Source: an uncultured Rhodospirillales bacterium (GTDB lineage: Bacteria; Pseudomonadota; Alphaproteobacteria; Rhodospirillales; Defluviicoccaceae). From it: a DNA stretch of 5,761 nt. Numbering within the stretch: position 1 is the first letter of the stretch; each line of letters starts with the position of its first letter. The notes beneath the pieces are model-generated. The model was given only the letters and a program-made list of their open reading frames with translations. It did no database searches and was not told the origin of the DNA. Below are positions 1-5,409 of the stretch, in pieces. The position numbers and the translations under genes are program-made. The DNA lies in contig CAKZLS010000284.1 in assembly GCA_937127205.1 (NCBI GenBank), positions 1 through 5,761 on the forward strand, read 5' to 3'.

Positions 1-199
1 CGCCCGCAGGGGCGGGGCGAGATCCGGCGGCGACGCCCAGTCGCTTCGCCAGGGCTTCGATATACCGGGCATCGGACTCCAACAGCTCGCCGTTTTTCAG
101 GTCGCTGACGTACTCGTTCAGCTCTTCGACGGTATCGGCCGAGTTCTCGCGACGGCGCAGCAGAGCCTTCAAAAGGTTTTCCGTATGCTTAACGTCCAT
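1..199 (-). CDS. Small unrecognised protein, N-terminal part (runs off left edge)
   Basis: An open frame on the minus strand begins with ATG at 199-197 and stays open to the window edge, giving 66 visible residues. It starts MDVKHTENLLKALLRRRENS. The sequence is rich in Glu, Leu and Arg and looks almost entirely helical: residues about 3-19, 22-34 and 41-56 have amphipathic spacing. An Ala/Gly/Pro-rich tail (about 57-66) follows and may be a linker. There is no signal peptide, membrane segment or cysteine. The start has only a weak purine stretch (GGGA) immediately upstream. Codon use matches the neighbours and the frame reads like protein rather than a shadow. It lies downstream of the esterase on the same strand with a 205-bp gap, so it is probably a separate unit. 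I do not recognise the family and assign no function. Confidence 0.6.
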   Translation of the reverse strand, partial: MDVKHTENLLKALLRRRENSADTVEELNEYVSDLKNGELLESDARYIEALAKRLGVAAGSRPAPAG

Positions 200-404
200 T
201 CCCGCAGCCCCGATCCAATCCGATCAATCCAATAGCCTGGATCTTTATCCGTATGTTCACCGGTTGAAAAGGACCAAAACAGCCCTCGAAACGATAGGGG
301 CGGCAGCAATCGCCGGTCGTCCGGCGGATCCCATCGTCCGGAGCGGTTCGGCCGTCGGATCGTGCGACACCCGGAAACCTCGAAAGGCGGCACTAGGGTT
401 ACCG
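200..404. other. Intergenic gap between esterase and left-edge gene
   Basis: This 205-bp gap separates the esterase stop codon (405-407) from the start of the left-edge gene. No convincing gene or T-tailed hairpin terminator for the esterase can be seen. The part nearest the left-edge gene has the heptamer ATCCAAT twice (213-219 and 227-233), 14 bp apart and each near a CGATC. This could be a regulator site, but it is short enough to be chance. The segment 241-285 is relatively AT-rich and is where a promoter for the left-edge gene would be expected, but no good -35/-10 pair stands out. Confidence 0.4.
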
Positions 405-1754
405 TTAGCGATTGTCGGCACAAGCGCCTTGAAGAAAGAAACGGACCATTTCGGCGGACGCGTCGGGACCGTCGGGGTCGGTGAAGGAGCCGTCGCGGCG
501 TCCGCCGGACCAGGCATGCCCCGTGCGGTCGATCAGCCAGTATTCGATGTGCGGGATCCCGTCGGCTCCATGGACCACCGAGCGCGTATAGGCGCGGCCG
601 TCATCGGAGGTTTGCCGTTCCGAACGGGTTTCACCGGCGGCGACGGATGCGCGGGCGGCGGCGGCGATGCGCTCGGCGTTCGACGGATGGACCGTTTGGT
701 CGGCACTGCCATGGAAGACGATCGTTCGCGGCTTGCCAACCGACCCGTCGACGGCAGGGGATCCGGGCCGCGCCCTCGGCGCACCGGATCCGCGCATCAC
801 CGCATAGGCCGACATGAGGTCTTTCGCCGAGCCATAGGCGACACCGGAGTGGATCCCCACGGCCGCATAGAGATCGGGGTAGGTTTCGGCCATCACCGCC
901 GCCATGGCACCGCCCGACGAGAGGCCGGCAACGAAGATCCGGTCCCGCTCGAGGCCATACTCGGAGGCGATCGCGCGGGTGATCCCGGCGATGATGGCCG
1001 GCTCGCCGGCGTCGCGCGCCTGGTCGCCCGGGCGGAACCAATTCCAGCAGGATCCGAAATTGTCCGCGGCGGTTTGGGCGGGGTACGCCACTAAGAGACC
1101 ATGCCCCCTGGCGACGTCATTCATGTTGGTGCCCAAGGCGAAGTCGTCCGGGGTCTGGCTGCATCCGTGCAGCATGACGATCAGCCCGCGCGGGTTGTCG
1201 GATGCATCGGCGGGAGTCCGGGCGGGAACGAACAGTTTGTACTTCCGTGTTCCCTCGGCGCAGGTAAAGGACCGTTCTAGAAACTGCGCCCCGCCGGGGG
1301 TCTCCGGCGACGGCGATGGCTCTCTCTTGGCGGTCGGCCTGCTGTCGGCCCACCCGCCCCTCAATCCAAACTTTGCGCCCCTGTCTTTCGACGTCCAAGG
1401 TTTTCTCGCCAAGTGCCTGCGTCTGTGAGCGGTTGTCTGAAAGGCGGGGGCGCCGGGGGTGGCATCGGCATCCGCATCCTCATCACGATTTCCTGTATCG
1501 ATAGGTTCCGGCACCGACTTCGCTTCCGGTTCCGTCTCAATAATAACGGCGACTTCGGCGTTTCGATCGATCGGTGGTCTCGGGCGTTGTGGCCGTGGCG
1601 GTGGCTGCGGATCGTCCGGAGGCGCGTTATAGGCGGCGGTGTTCCTGGTCTTCTGAGCGATCGCGGTCTGGATGATGTTGGTTGCCGTAAGGACGTCACC
1701 GGCGCGCGTATGTTCCAGGGCTCGGCGCATGGCCATGGCGAAATCCTCGTTCAT
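405..1754 (-). CDS. PHB depolymerase-family esterase (alpha/beta hydrolase)
   Basis: A 449-residue serine esterase of the polyhydroxybutyrate depolymerase/LpqC type. Residues 1-40 form the helical N-terminal segment typical of this family (NEDFAMAMRRALEHTRAGD). Residues 41-150 are a low-complexity linker rich in Pro, Arg and Asp, including a DEDADADA run. The hydrolase domain starts near 157 (FLERSFTCAEGTRKYKLFVP). Visible active-site elements are LHGCSQ at 195-200 (oxyanion region), the lipase box GLSSG with nucleophile Ser279, Asp352 in HGSADQTVHP, and His413 in TGHAWSGG. CWNWF at 236-240 is also characteristic. There is no signal peptide, so a cytoplasmic enzyme is likely. AAGGAG lies 7 nt before the ATG. 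It sits 29 bp downstream of the ribbon-helix-helix gene and is probably co-transcribed with it. Substrate is uncertain: family members cleave PHB or short oligomers, feruloyl or other esters. The long linker is unusual in length and composition. Confidence 0.93.
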   Translation of the reverse strand: MNEDFAMAMRRALEHTRAGDVLTATNIIQTAIAQKTRNTAAYNAPPDDPQPPPRPQRPRPPIDRNAEVAVIIETEPEAKSVPEPIDTGNRDEDADADATPGAPAFQTTAHRRRHLARKPWTSKDRGAKFGLRGGWADSRPTAKREPSPSPETPGGAQFLERSFTCAEGTRKYKLFVPARTPADASDNPRGLIVMLHGCSQTPDDFALGTNMNDVARGHGLLVAYPAQTAADNFGSCWNWFRPGDQARDAGEPAIIAGITRAIASEYGLERDRIFVAGLSSGGAMAAVMAETYPDLYAAVGIHSGVAYGSAKDLMSAYAVMRGSGAPRARPGSPAVDGSVGKPRTIVFHGSADQTVHPSNAERIAAAARASVAAGETRSERQTSDDGRAYTRSVVHGADGIPHIEYWLIDRTGHAWSGGRRDGSFTDPDGPDASAEMVRFFLQGACADNR

Positions 1755-1783
1755 GTCTCTGCTCCTTGTTGGCGGTTTGCGGC

Positions 1784-2203
1784 TTAATGAATGCGATCGG
1801 CGAGGGCGGCCTTTACCTCGGCGCTCGCCTGCAGCGCGCCGAGAACGGTAATGGATGCGATCGTCTCGCGAGCCAGTTCGGGGGTGACGTCGGACGCGAT
1901 GCGGGTAAGACCGAGCACCTTGATATGCAGCTTCTCTCCCGCTTTGCGCAGCGTTTCGAGATCCGCCCGGGTAAAGTCACGCAAGCCCAGTTCGAGCGTA
2001 TGCCGCTCGATCGACTGGGTTACCGCGTCGGCATGGGTGGTGAGCTGATTGCGGATCGCCGTTCTGATGAAGTCGGTGCGATTGGAATAGAACCCTTCCT
2101 GCACCAGCAGGTCGACGCGGCCGAGATCGATGTAGCCGAGATTGATCGTGATCTTCTCGGTGTCGCTGCCCTTGTCTCGGATGTGATGAATTTTCGCGGA
2201 CAT
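1784..2203 (-). CDS. Ribbon-helix-helix (CopG/MetJ-type) transcriptional regulator
   Basis: A 139-residue protein with an N-terminal ribbon-helix-helix DNA-binding domain. The predicted beta strand is EKITINLG (16-23), where alternating residues would enter the DNA major groove. Helix A is around DLGRVDLLVQEG (26-37), the turn carries YSNRTDF (39-45) and helix B is about 43-54 (DFIRTAIRNQL). Residues 56-139 form a mainly helical C-terminal domain that may serve dimer/tetramer assembly or ligand sensing; I cannot say what it binds. The ATG at 2203 is preferred because GGAG lies 8 nt upstream. An alternative in-frame ATG at 2215 (adding MEKT) lacks a ribosome site and falls inside the palindromic operator. 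The gene heads a unit with the PHB-depolymerase-type esterase, and I recall similar regulators beside such esterases in other proteobacteria. The likely role is autorepression and control of the esterase (inference). Confidence 0.88.
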   Translation of the reverse strand: MSAKIHHIRDKGSDTEKITINLGYIDLGRVDLLVQEGFYSNRTDFIRTAIRNQLTTHADAVTQSIERHTLELGLRDFTRADLETLRKAGEKLHIKVLGLTRIASDVTPELARETIASITVLGALQASAEVKAALADRIH

Positions 2204-2211
2204 GGTCTTCT

Positions 2212-2237
2212 CCATCCATATGGATGGTATATGGATG
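2212..2237 (-). promoter_or_regulatory. Operator-like palindrome and repeated half-site before the RHH gene
   Basis: Positions 2212-2227 read CCATCCATATGGATGG, a perfect 16-bp palindrome. The 9-mer ATATGGATG within it (2218-2226) is repeated at 2229-2237, exactly 11 bp further on, about one helical turn. Ribbon-helix-helix repressors typically bind as dimers to tandem or inverted half-sites at helical-turn spacing. The site covers the proposed -10 box and expected transcription start and ends 9 bp before the chosen start codon, as expected for an autorepressor. That the encoded protein binds here is inference. Confidence 0.7.
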
Positions 2238-2255
2238 TTTAATACCTGGTGTCAA
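2226..2255 (-). promoter_or_regulatory. Sigma-70-type promoter for the RHH-esterase unit
   Basis: On the minus strand a perfect TTGACA (-35) lies at 2255-2250 and, after an 18-bp spacer, TATACC (-10) lies at 2231-2226. The -10 matches the consensus in its first four positions. A transcript would start near 2219, giving a short leader of about 16 nt before the ATG at 2203. The -10 overlaps the palindromic operator, so a bound repressor would block polymerase. Confidence 0.6.
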
Positions 2256-2307
2256 GAAGGTATAGAGATCCACAATGCCAGCGGTCGGAGCGGTCGCGGC
2301 TGCCCGA

Positions 2308-2886
2308 TCAGAGGAGCTGATCCGAAGCGGGTCGGTGCAGTCCACCCAAGAAAGGATCTCTCGAACGACCCTTTTGTGCCAGGGCATCGGACACCGCGTG
2401 CTGACAGGCGATCATCTCGGTGAGCGCCCTGCGGCTTCCCTTGAGGGACAACCGTGCAATCTCATGGCTTTTGTATTTGATCGACATCCCGTTCCTGCGA
2501 GCGAACTGAGATAGGAACGCCGGATTGTCTATGGGAGTAGCCAAATAGGGATGGCCACCCGATCGGAAGCTGACGCCCGTCGCTTTGCCCTTCCAGCGCG
2601 AGGCATCGTCGAACTGAAAGACCAAGTCGTAGGCTTTGCCCATTTCTATGGATTTCCATCGATCATTGCCGATGATGACGTAGGCTTGCCGGGAATCCAT
2701 GTCGAAGCCGACCCTGAACATACTCCCCTCGCTGTATGCCGCTAGGGCGAAGCAGCCGTGTCCGAGCGTGTCATCGACACGAACTTGCCAATCGCCCACC
2801 ATTTTCCAAAGAGGCGATTCCGCACCAGCCGACGCAGGCCCGGCTACACTTACCAGCGTGAGAAAAGCGACAAGGATGAGGCGCAT
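2308..2886 (-). CDS. Exported protein of unknown function
   Basis: A 192-residue protein with a clear Sec signal peptide: MR, a hydrophobic stretch (LILVAFLTLVSVAG, 3-16) and a PASA-GAES cleavage region, so the mature protein probably begins near residue 21 or 23 and is periplasmic. The mature part has regularly spaced aromatics and turns (WKMVGDWQVRVDD at 27-39, NDRWKSI at 74-80, YDLVFQFDD at 86-94), suggesting a beta-rich fold. It has two cysteines, Cys45 (GHGCFAL) and Cys161 (MIACQH), which could form a disulfide. The stretch LSLKGSRRALTEMIACQ resembles the C-terminal end of many small rhizobial/alphaproteobacterial exported proteins of unknown function; I cannot name the family securely. 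About 30 charged residues follow the last cysteine. The ATG at 2886 has only a weak CGGGA ribosome site. It is upstream of the regulator on the same strand but separated from it by that gene's own promoter. Confidence 0.82.
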   Translation of the reverse strand: MRLILVAFLTLVSVAGPASAGAESPLWKMVGDWQVRVDDTLGHGCFALAAYSEGSMFRVGFDMDSRQAYVIIGNDRWKSIEMGKAYDLVFQFDDASRWKGKATGVSFRSGGHPYLATPIDNPAFLSQFARRNGMSIKYKSHEIARLSLKGSRRALTEMIACQHAVSDALAQKGRSRDPFLGGLHRPASDQLL

Positions 2887-3186
2887 GACTGTATTCCCGC
2901 GACTGCCTACGATCAGCGTGCACTAAATATTTACTACCTATAAGTGTATCACCGCGTCGATTGGCAGAGAACGGAATATATTTCCCCGAATGCGTAATTT
3001 GCCGAAATTTTGTCGATAAATTAATAGGTTTCGGACGGTTGAGTTCGGGCAGGGGGCGGCACCGGTTTGCCGCACGTGACCCCGCTTGTACGCTTGCTCC
3101 GTCAAAGGAGACCGCCGTTCCCCTTGTTGCCGGGCTGATCGTCTCCGGTTTGCCGCGCCAGCGGCGCCGCGTGATGACCGATGGCG

Positions 3187-3207
3187 GTCTGTGACCAAGT
3201 CACAGAC
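3187..3207. repeat. Perfect 9+3+9 inverted repeat in the petA upstream region
   Basis: The arms are GTCTGTGAC (3187-3195) and GTCACAGAC (3199-3207), separated by CAA. The arms are perfectly complementary. No T-run follows on either strand, so an intrinsic terminator is unlikely. The core TGTGA-N5-TCACA resembles a Crp/Fnr-superfamily site, but the spacing is one base short of the classical Crp site (N6). It lies 243 bp before the petA start. It may be an operator for petA or for a leftward transcript, or a leader hairpin. Confidence 0.55.
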
Positions 3208-3438
3208 TATCCCGTCGCGAAATGCTTCGCTGGTCCCTCGATTGAACGTCACCGCAGAACGGAAAAGGACTGTTATGCGGAAGAACCCGGGAACCACCGA
3301 CCGCGCGCTTCTGAGCAGCGCCCATAGCACACGAGGGTCGCGCGGCCGGGGCGTCTCCCAATCAGCCCTGTTCACCTCCTGCGGTGCCAGCGCCGTTCGT
3401 GCCTTCCTGTTGAGCCGGCAGCGCGGCGGCGAGAAGAC

Positions 3439-3444
3439 AAGGAG
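3439..3444 (+). promoter_or_regulatory. Ribosome binding site of petA
   Basis: AAGGAG is placed 6 nt before the ATG at 3451. It is a strong Shine-Dalgarno site and fixes the petA start. The next in-frame ATG lies far inside the protein, beyond the twin-arginine motif. Confidence 0.85.
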
Positions 3445-3450
3445 AAAACG

Positions 3451-4005
3451 ATGTCGGATACAGCAATCCTATCGACGAAACCCTTGGACGACGCGGTCAC
3501 GCGGCGGGACTTTCTTCTCGTCGCCACAGCAACGGTCGGCGCCGCCGGCGCTGCATTGGCGGCCTGGCCGTTCATCGACAGCATGAACCCCGCCGCGGAT
3601 ACGCTGGCGCTGTCCACCACCGGCGTCGATCTCTTGCCGATCGAGGTGGGCCAGGCCATTACGGTCATGTGGCGCGGGTCTCCGGTGTTCATTCGCCACC
3701 GTACCGCAAGCGAAGTCGAAACCGCGGAGGCGGTGGCGCTATCCGATTTGCGCGACCCTCAAACCGACGGGGAGCGCGTGGTCGAACCCGAGTGGCTTGT
3801 CATGATCGGTATCTGCACGCACCTCGGGTGCATCCCGCTGGGCCAGCGGCCGGCCGATCCCAAAGGGGAGTATGGCGGCTGGTTCTGCCCGTGCCACGGC
3901 TCGCACTACGATACGTCGGGGCGCATCCGTAAGGGCCCGGCACCGACCAACCTGGTCATCCCGCCCTACGCATTCGTTGACGAGACCACGGTTCAAATCG
4001 GTTGA
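3451..4005 (+). CDS. petA: Ubiquinol-cytochrome c reductase Rieske iron-sulfur subunit
   Basis: A 184-residue Rieske subunit of cytochrome bc1 (complex III), which takes electrons from ubiquinol and passes them to cytochrome c1 on the periplasmic face of the inner membrane. The N-terminus has a twin-arginine motif (TRRDFL, Arg18-Arg19) followed by a hydrophobic anchor (about 21-42). The conserved WPFIDSMNPAADTLAL (39-54) is the hinge/neck region. The 2Fe-2S site is complete: CTHLGC (122-127) and CPCHGS (146-151), giving ligands Cys122, His124, Cys146 and His149 and the disulfide pair Cys127-Cys148. The C-terminal KGPAPTNLVIPPYAFVDETT is typical. Length is normal for alphaproteobacteria. The unusual feature is context: petB and petC normally follow immediately, but here a 98-bp gap leads to a convergent tag gene. 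It may be an isolated copy working with bc1 genes elsewhere, or an extra paralogue. Confidence 0.96.
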   Translation: MSDTAILSTKPLDDAVTRRDFLLVATATVGAAGAALAAWPFIDSMNPAADTLALSTTGVDLLPIEVGQAITVMWRGSPVFIRHRTASEVETAEAVALSDLRDPQTDGERVVEPEWLVMIGICTHLGCIPLGQRPADPKGEYGGWFCPCHGSHYDTSGRIRKGPAPTNLVIPPYAFVDETTVQIG

Positions 4006-4085
4006 TGGCAACGGCCATAACCGGCCCCGTCATTCGCCGGCCGGAAGTGCTGATCAGCGCCTGCCTCGCCCGGTGATGACGGGAA

Positions 4086-4099
4086 CCTGGCCGCCCAGG
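4086..4099 (-). terminator. Weak hairpin after tag (possible terminator)
   Basis: CCTGG (4086-4090) and CCAGG (4095-4099) form a 5-bp stem with a 4-base loop, starting 4 bases past the tag stop codon on the minus strand. Only two T residues follow in that direction, so it is at best a weak terminator. The wider convergent gap also has CCCGTCAT (4026-4033) complementary to ATGACGGG (4076-4083), an 8-bp pairing across 42 bases, and CCGGCC/GGCCGG (4021-4026/4039-4044). These could form a larger structure that slows convergent transcription. Confidence 0.25.
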
Positions 4100-4103
4100 G
4101 ACG

Positions 4104-4718
4104 CTATTGGCTCTTGCACTCCCGCCCCAAGGACACCGTCCTTTCGTAGCATGGGCAGTCAACCACGTGATCGTTGACCATGCCGGCGGCCTGCATGAAC
4201 GCGTAGACGGTTTTCGGGCCGCAGAACGTGAAGCCCCGTTTCTTCAGTTCGCTGGATATCTGTTTCGAGAGCGGGGTCTCGCTTGGGATGTCGGCGATGG
4301 CAGTGAACCGGTTTTGCAGCGGGGAGCCGTCGACGAAGTTCCACAGAAAGGCGCTGAAACCCGGGTCCCGTTCCAACGCTACCCACGCCTTGGCGTTGGC
4401 GATCGTCGCGCGGATCTTGCCGCGGTGGCGGACAATGCCGGGATCGGCCAGCAATCGGGCGACGTCGCTGTCGCCCCATCCGGCGATCGCTTCGGCATCG
4501 AAGCCGGCGAACGCTTTGCGGAACCCTTCGCGCTTCTTGAGGATGGTCAGCCACGACAATCCGCTTTGAAAACTCTCCAGCACGAGGGTCTCGAACAGAA
4601 CCCGGCTGTCGTGTTGAGGGACACCCCACTCGGTATCGTGGTAGTCCACATACAACGGGTCTTGGCCCACCCAGCCGCATCGCTCAGCCATCGTTCGCAC
4701 CATCGTCTTTTCCGACAT
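4104..4718 (-). CDS. tag: DNA-3-methyladenine glycosylase I
   Basis: A 204-residue base-excision repair enzyme that removes 3-methyladenine from alkylated DNA. It aligns end to end, from memory, with E. coli Tag: RCGWVGQDPLYVDYHDTEWG (13-32), the LESFQSGLSWLTILKKRE block (47-64), GIVRHRGKIRA (94-104), KKRGFTFCGP (159-168) and VNDHVVDCPCY (181-191). The zinc-site residues are present: Cys14, His27, His184 and Cys188. Glu48 matches the active-site Glu38 of E. coli. The ATG at 4718 has AGGA about 6 nt upstream; in-frame ATGs at 4703 and 4691 are alternatives, the last giving the length closest to E. coli. The frame remains open upstream as far as 5507 with no stop codon, but that extension overlaps the preceding gene and is not protein-like. 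The gene begins 17 bp after the CMD-family gene and is probably co-transcribed with it. It is convergent with petA. Confidence 0.95.
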   Translation of the reverse strand: MSEKTMVRTMAERCGWVGQDPLYVDYHDTEWGVPQHDSRVLFETLVLESFQSGLSWLTILKKREGFRKAFAGFDAEAIAGWGDSDVARLLADPGIVRHRGKIRATIANAKAWVALERDPGFSAFLWNFVDGSPLQNRFTAIADIPSETPLSKQISSELKKRGFTFCGPKTVYAFMQAAGMVNDHVVDCPCYERTVSLGRECKSQ

Positions 4719-4735
4719 TGCATTCCTAGGGTCGG

Positions 4736-5329
4736 CTAGCGCTGGGGCGGGAACTCGGCCTCGAATGCTTCGCGCGTGACGGTGCCGGGCAGCTTTTCCT
4801 GTATCCGCTCGTCCAGTTCGAGGCCCCAGGTGTTGATCATGGACCCGAGGATCACGTACATGCCGTGAATGGCCATCACATCCATGACCTGGCGGGAAGT
4901 GTAGAAGCGCCGCAGGTCCGTCAGCGTCTTCGGTGACACGCGCTTGTCGTCGAACAGTTCGTCGACCGCCGACAGCAGAACCGATTCCTCCTCGTCCCAG
5001 CCGGGCGCGTCGCCGCCGTCCTTGACCCGCTCGATCTCGTCCAGCGGGATCCCGCCGGCCAGCGCGCGGTCCACATGGGCGCCCCACTCGTACCAGGCGC
5101 GGAGCCGCGCCGCCGTGCGCAGGATCACCAGCTCTCCCTTCCGCCGTCCGAGATCGCCGCCGTCGACCGAGTAGTTGCGGAAGCTCCACCAGGCTTCGAG
5201 CAGCGCCGGGTGGTTGGCCATCAATCTGTGCACATTGATGGGATCGCCGTTCATGTCGGCGATGATGTGAGCCAGCGAGGGGTCCCAGTCCGGTGTCGGA
5301 AGCGGGGCCAGTTGGACGTCGTCCTGCAT
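4736..5329 (-). CDS. Carboxymuconolactone decarboxylase (CMD/AhpD-like) family protein
   Basis: A 197-residue all-helical protein of the CMD/AhpD fold. The family core is GRRKGELVILRTAARLRAWY (61-80), continuing as EWGAHVDRALAGGIPLDEIERV (81-102). The key positions Glu81 and His85 are present. The CxxC pair of AhpD-type peroxidase reductases is absent, so a thiol-disulfide role like AhpD is unlikely. A second helical half (about 114-175) contains YTSRQVMDVMAIHGMYVILG, common in the longer members that resemble 4-carboxymuconolactone decarboxylase. No aromatic catabolism genes are nearby, so the substrate cannot be named. The ATG at 5329 is chosen because GGAG lies 6 nt upstream. Longer in-frame starts (5341, 5413) lack a ribosome site and would add an Arg-rich stretch unlike the family. 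It is 80 bp downstream of pcp and 17 bp upstream of tag. Confidence 0.88.
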   Translation of the reverse strand: MQDDVQLAPLPTPDWDPSLAHIIADMNGDPINVHRLMANHPALLEAWWSFRNYSVDGGDLGRRKGELVILRTAARLRAWYEWGAHVDRALAGGIPLDEIERVKDGGDAPGWDEEESVLLSAVDELFDDKRVSPKTLTDLRRFYTSRQVMDVMAIHGMYVILGSMINTWGLELDERIQEKLPGTVTREAFEAEFPPQR

Positions 5330-5358
5330 AATGCGCTCCATTGCTGTCGGTGCCGATG

Positions 5359-5367
5359 ATTGTAACA
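5359..5367 (-). promoter_or_regulatory. Possible extended -10 promoter before the CMD gene
   Basis: On the minus strand TGTTACAAT (5367-5359) fits an extended -10 element (TGN followed by TACAAT, five of six consensus bases). It lies 29 bp before the start codon at 5329. No good -35 box is seen 16-18 bp upstream. If active it would let the CMD and tag genes be transcribed without pcp. Confidence 0.3.
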
Positions 5368-5409
5368 CCGCAGTTCGCCCGACGGGCCGCCGATCTCGCC
5401 GCGACGGCG

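Larger units (their letters stand above)
2887..3450. other. 564-bp divergent intergenic region upstream of petA
   Basis: This region separates the exported-protein gene (leftward) from petA (rightward). Its left part, about 2925-3035, is clearly more AT-rich than its surroundings and is the likely site of divergent promoters. A TTGCCG hexamer at 2999-3004 lies 17 bp before TAATAG (3022-3027), a weak rightward candidate. The remainder is GC-rich. It holds a perfect inverted repeat (3187-3207), a 12-bp direct repeat CCGGTTTGCCGC (3062-3073 and 3145-3156) and a TCACCTCCT stretch (3372-3380). Open frames on both strands here are Arg/Ser-rich without family-like patterns, so I call no gene. Confidence 0.5.

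Noticed and set aside
264..1094. 276-codon plus-strand open frame
   Set aside because: It lies antisense to the esterase, whose catalytic motifs are unmistakable. Its product is Gly/Arg/Asp-rich without domain patterns, as expected of a shadow frame in GC-rich DNA.
2280..2297. Tandem 9-bp repeat (AGCGGTCGG/AGCGGTCGC)
   Set aside because: Only two imperfect units in GC-rich DNA just after the exported-protein gene; most likely chance or slippage.
3181..3327. 48-codon plus-strand frame MAVCDQVTDYPVAKC
   Set aside because: No ribosome site precedes it, and its coding capacity is explained by the inverted repeat and surrounding GC-rich DNA.
2938..3375. 145-codon minus-strand frame starting GTG in the petA upstream region
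   Set aside because: Despite an AGGAGG next to the GTG, the start overlaps that motif itself. The product is Arg/Ser-rich with no recognisable pattern and runs through the AT-rich promoter-like zone.
3275..3586. Plus-strand frame MRKNPGTTDRALLSS with AAAGGA upstream
   Set aside because: It overlaps the first 136 bp of petA out of frame, and the product is basic and low in family-like features. A leader peptide is possible but unsupported.
4005..4076. 23-codon frame overlapping the petA stop (TGATG)
   Set aside because: Too short and without membrane segments or similarity to the start of cytochrome b. Mentioned only in connection with the isolated petA.
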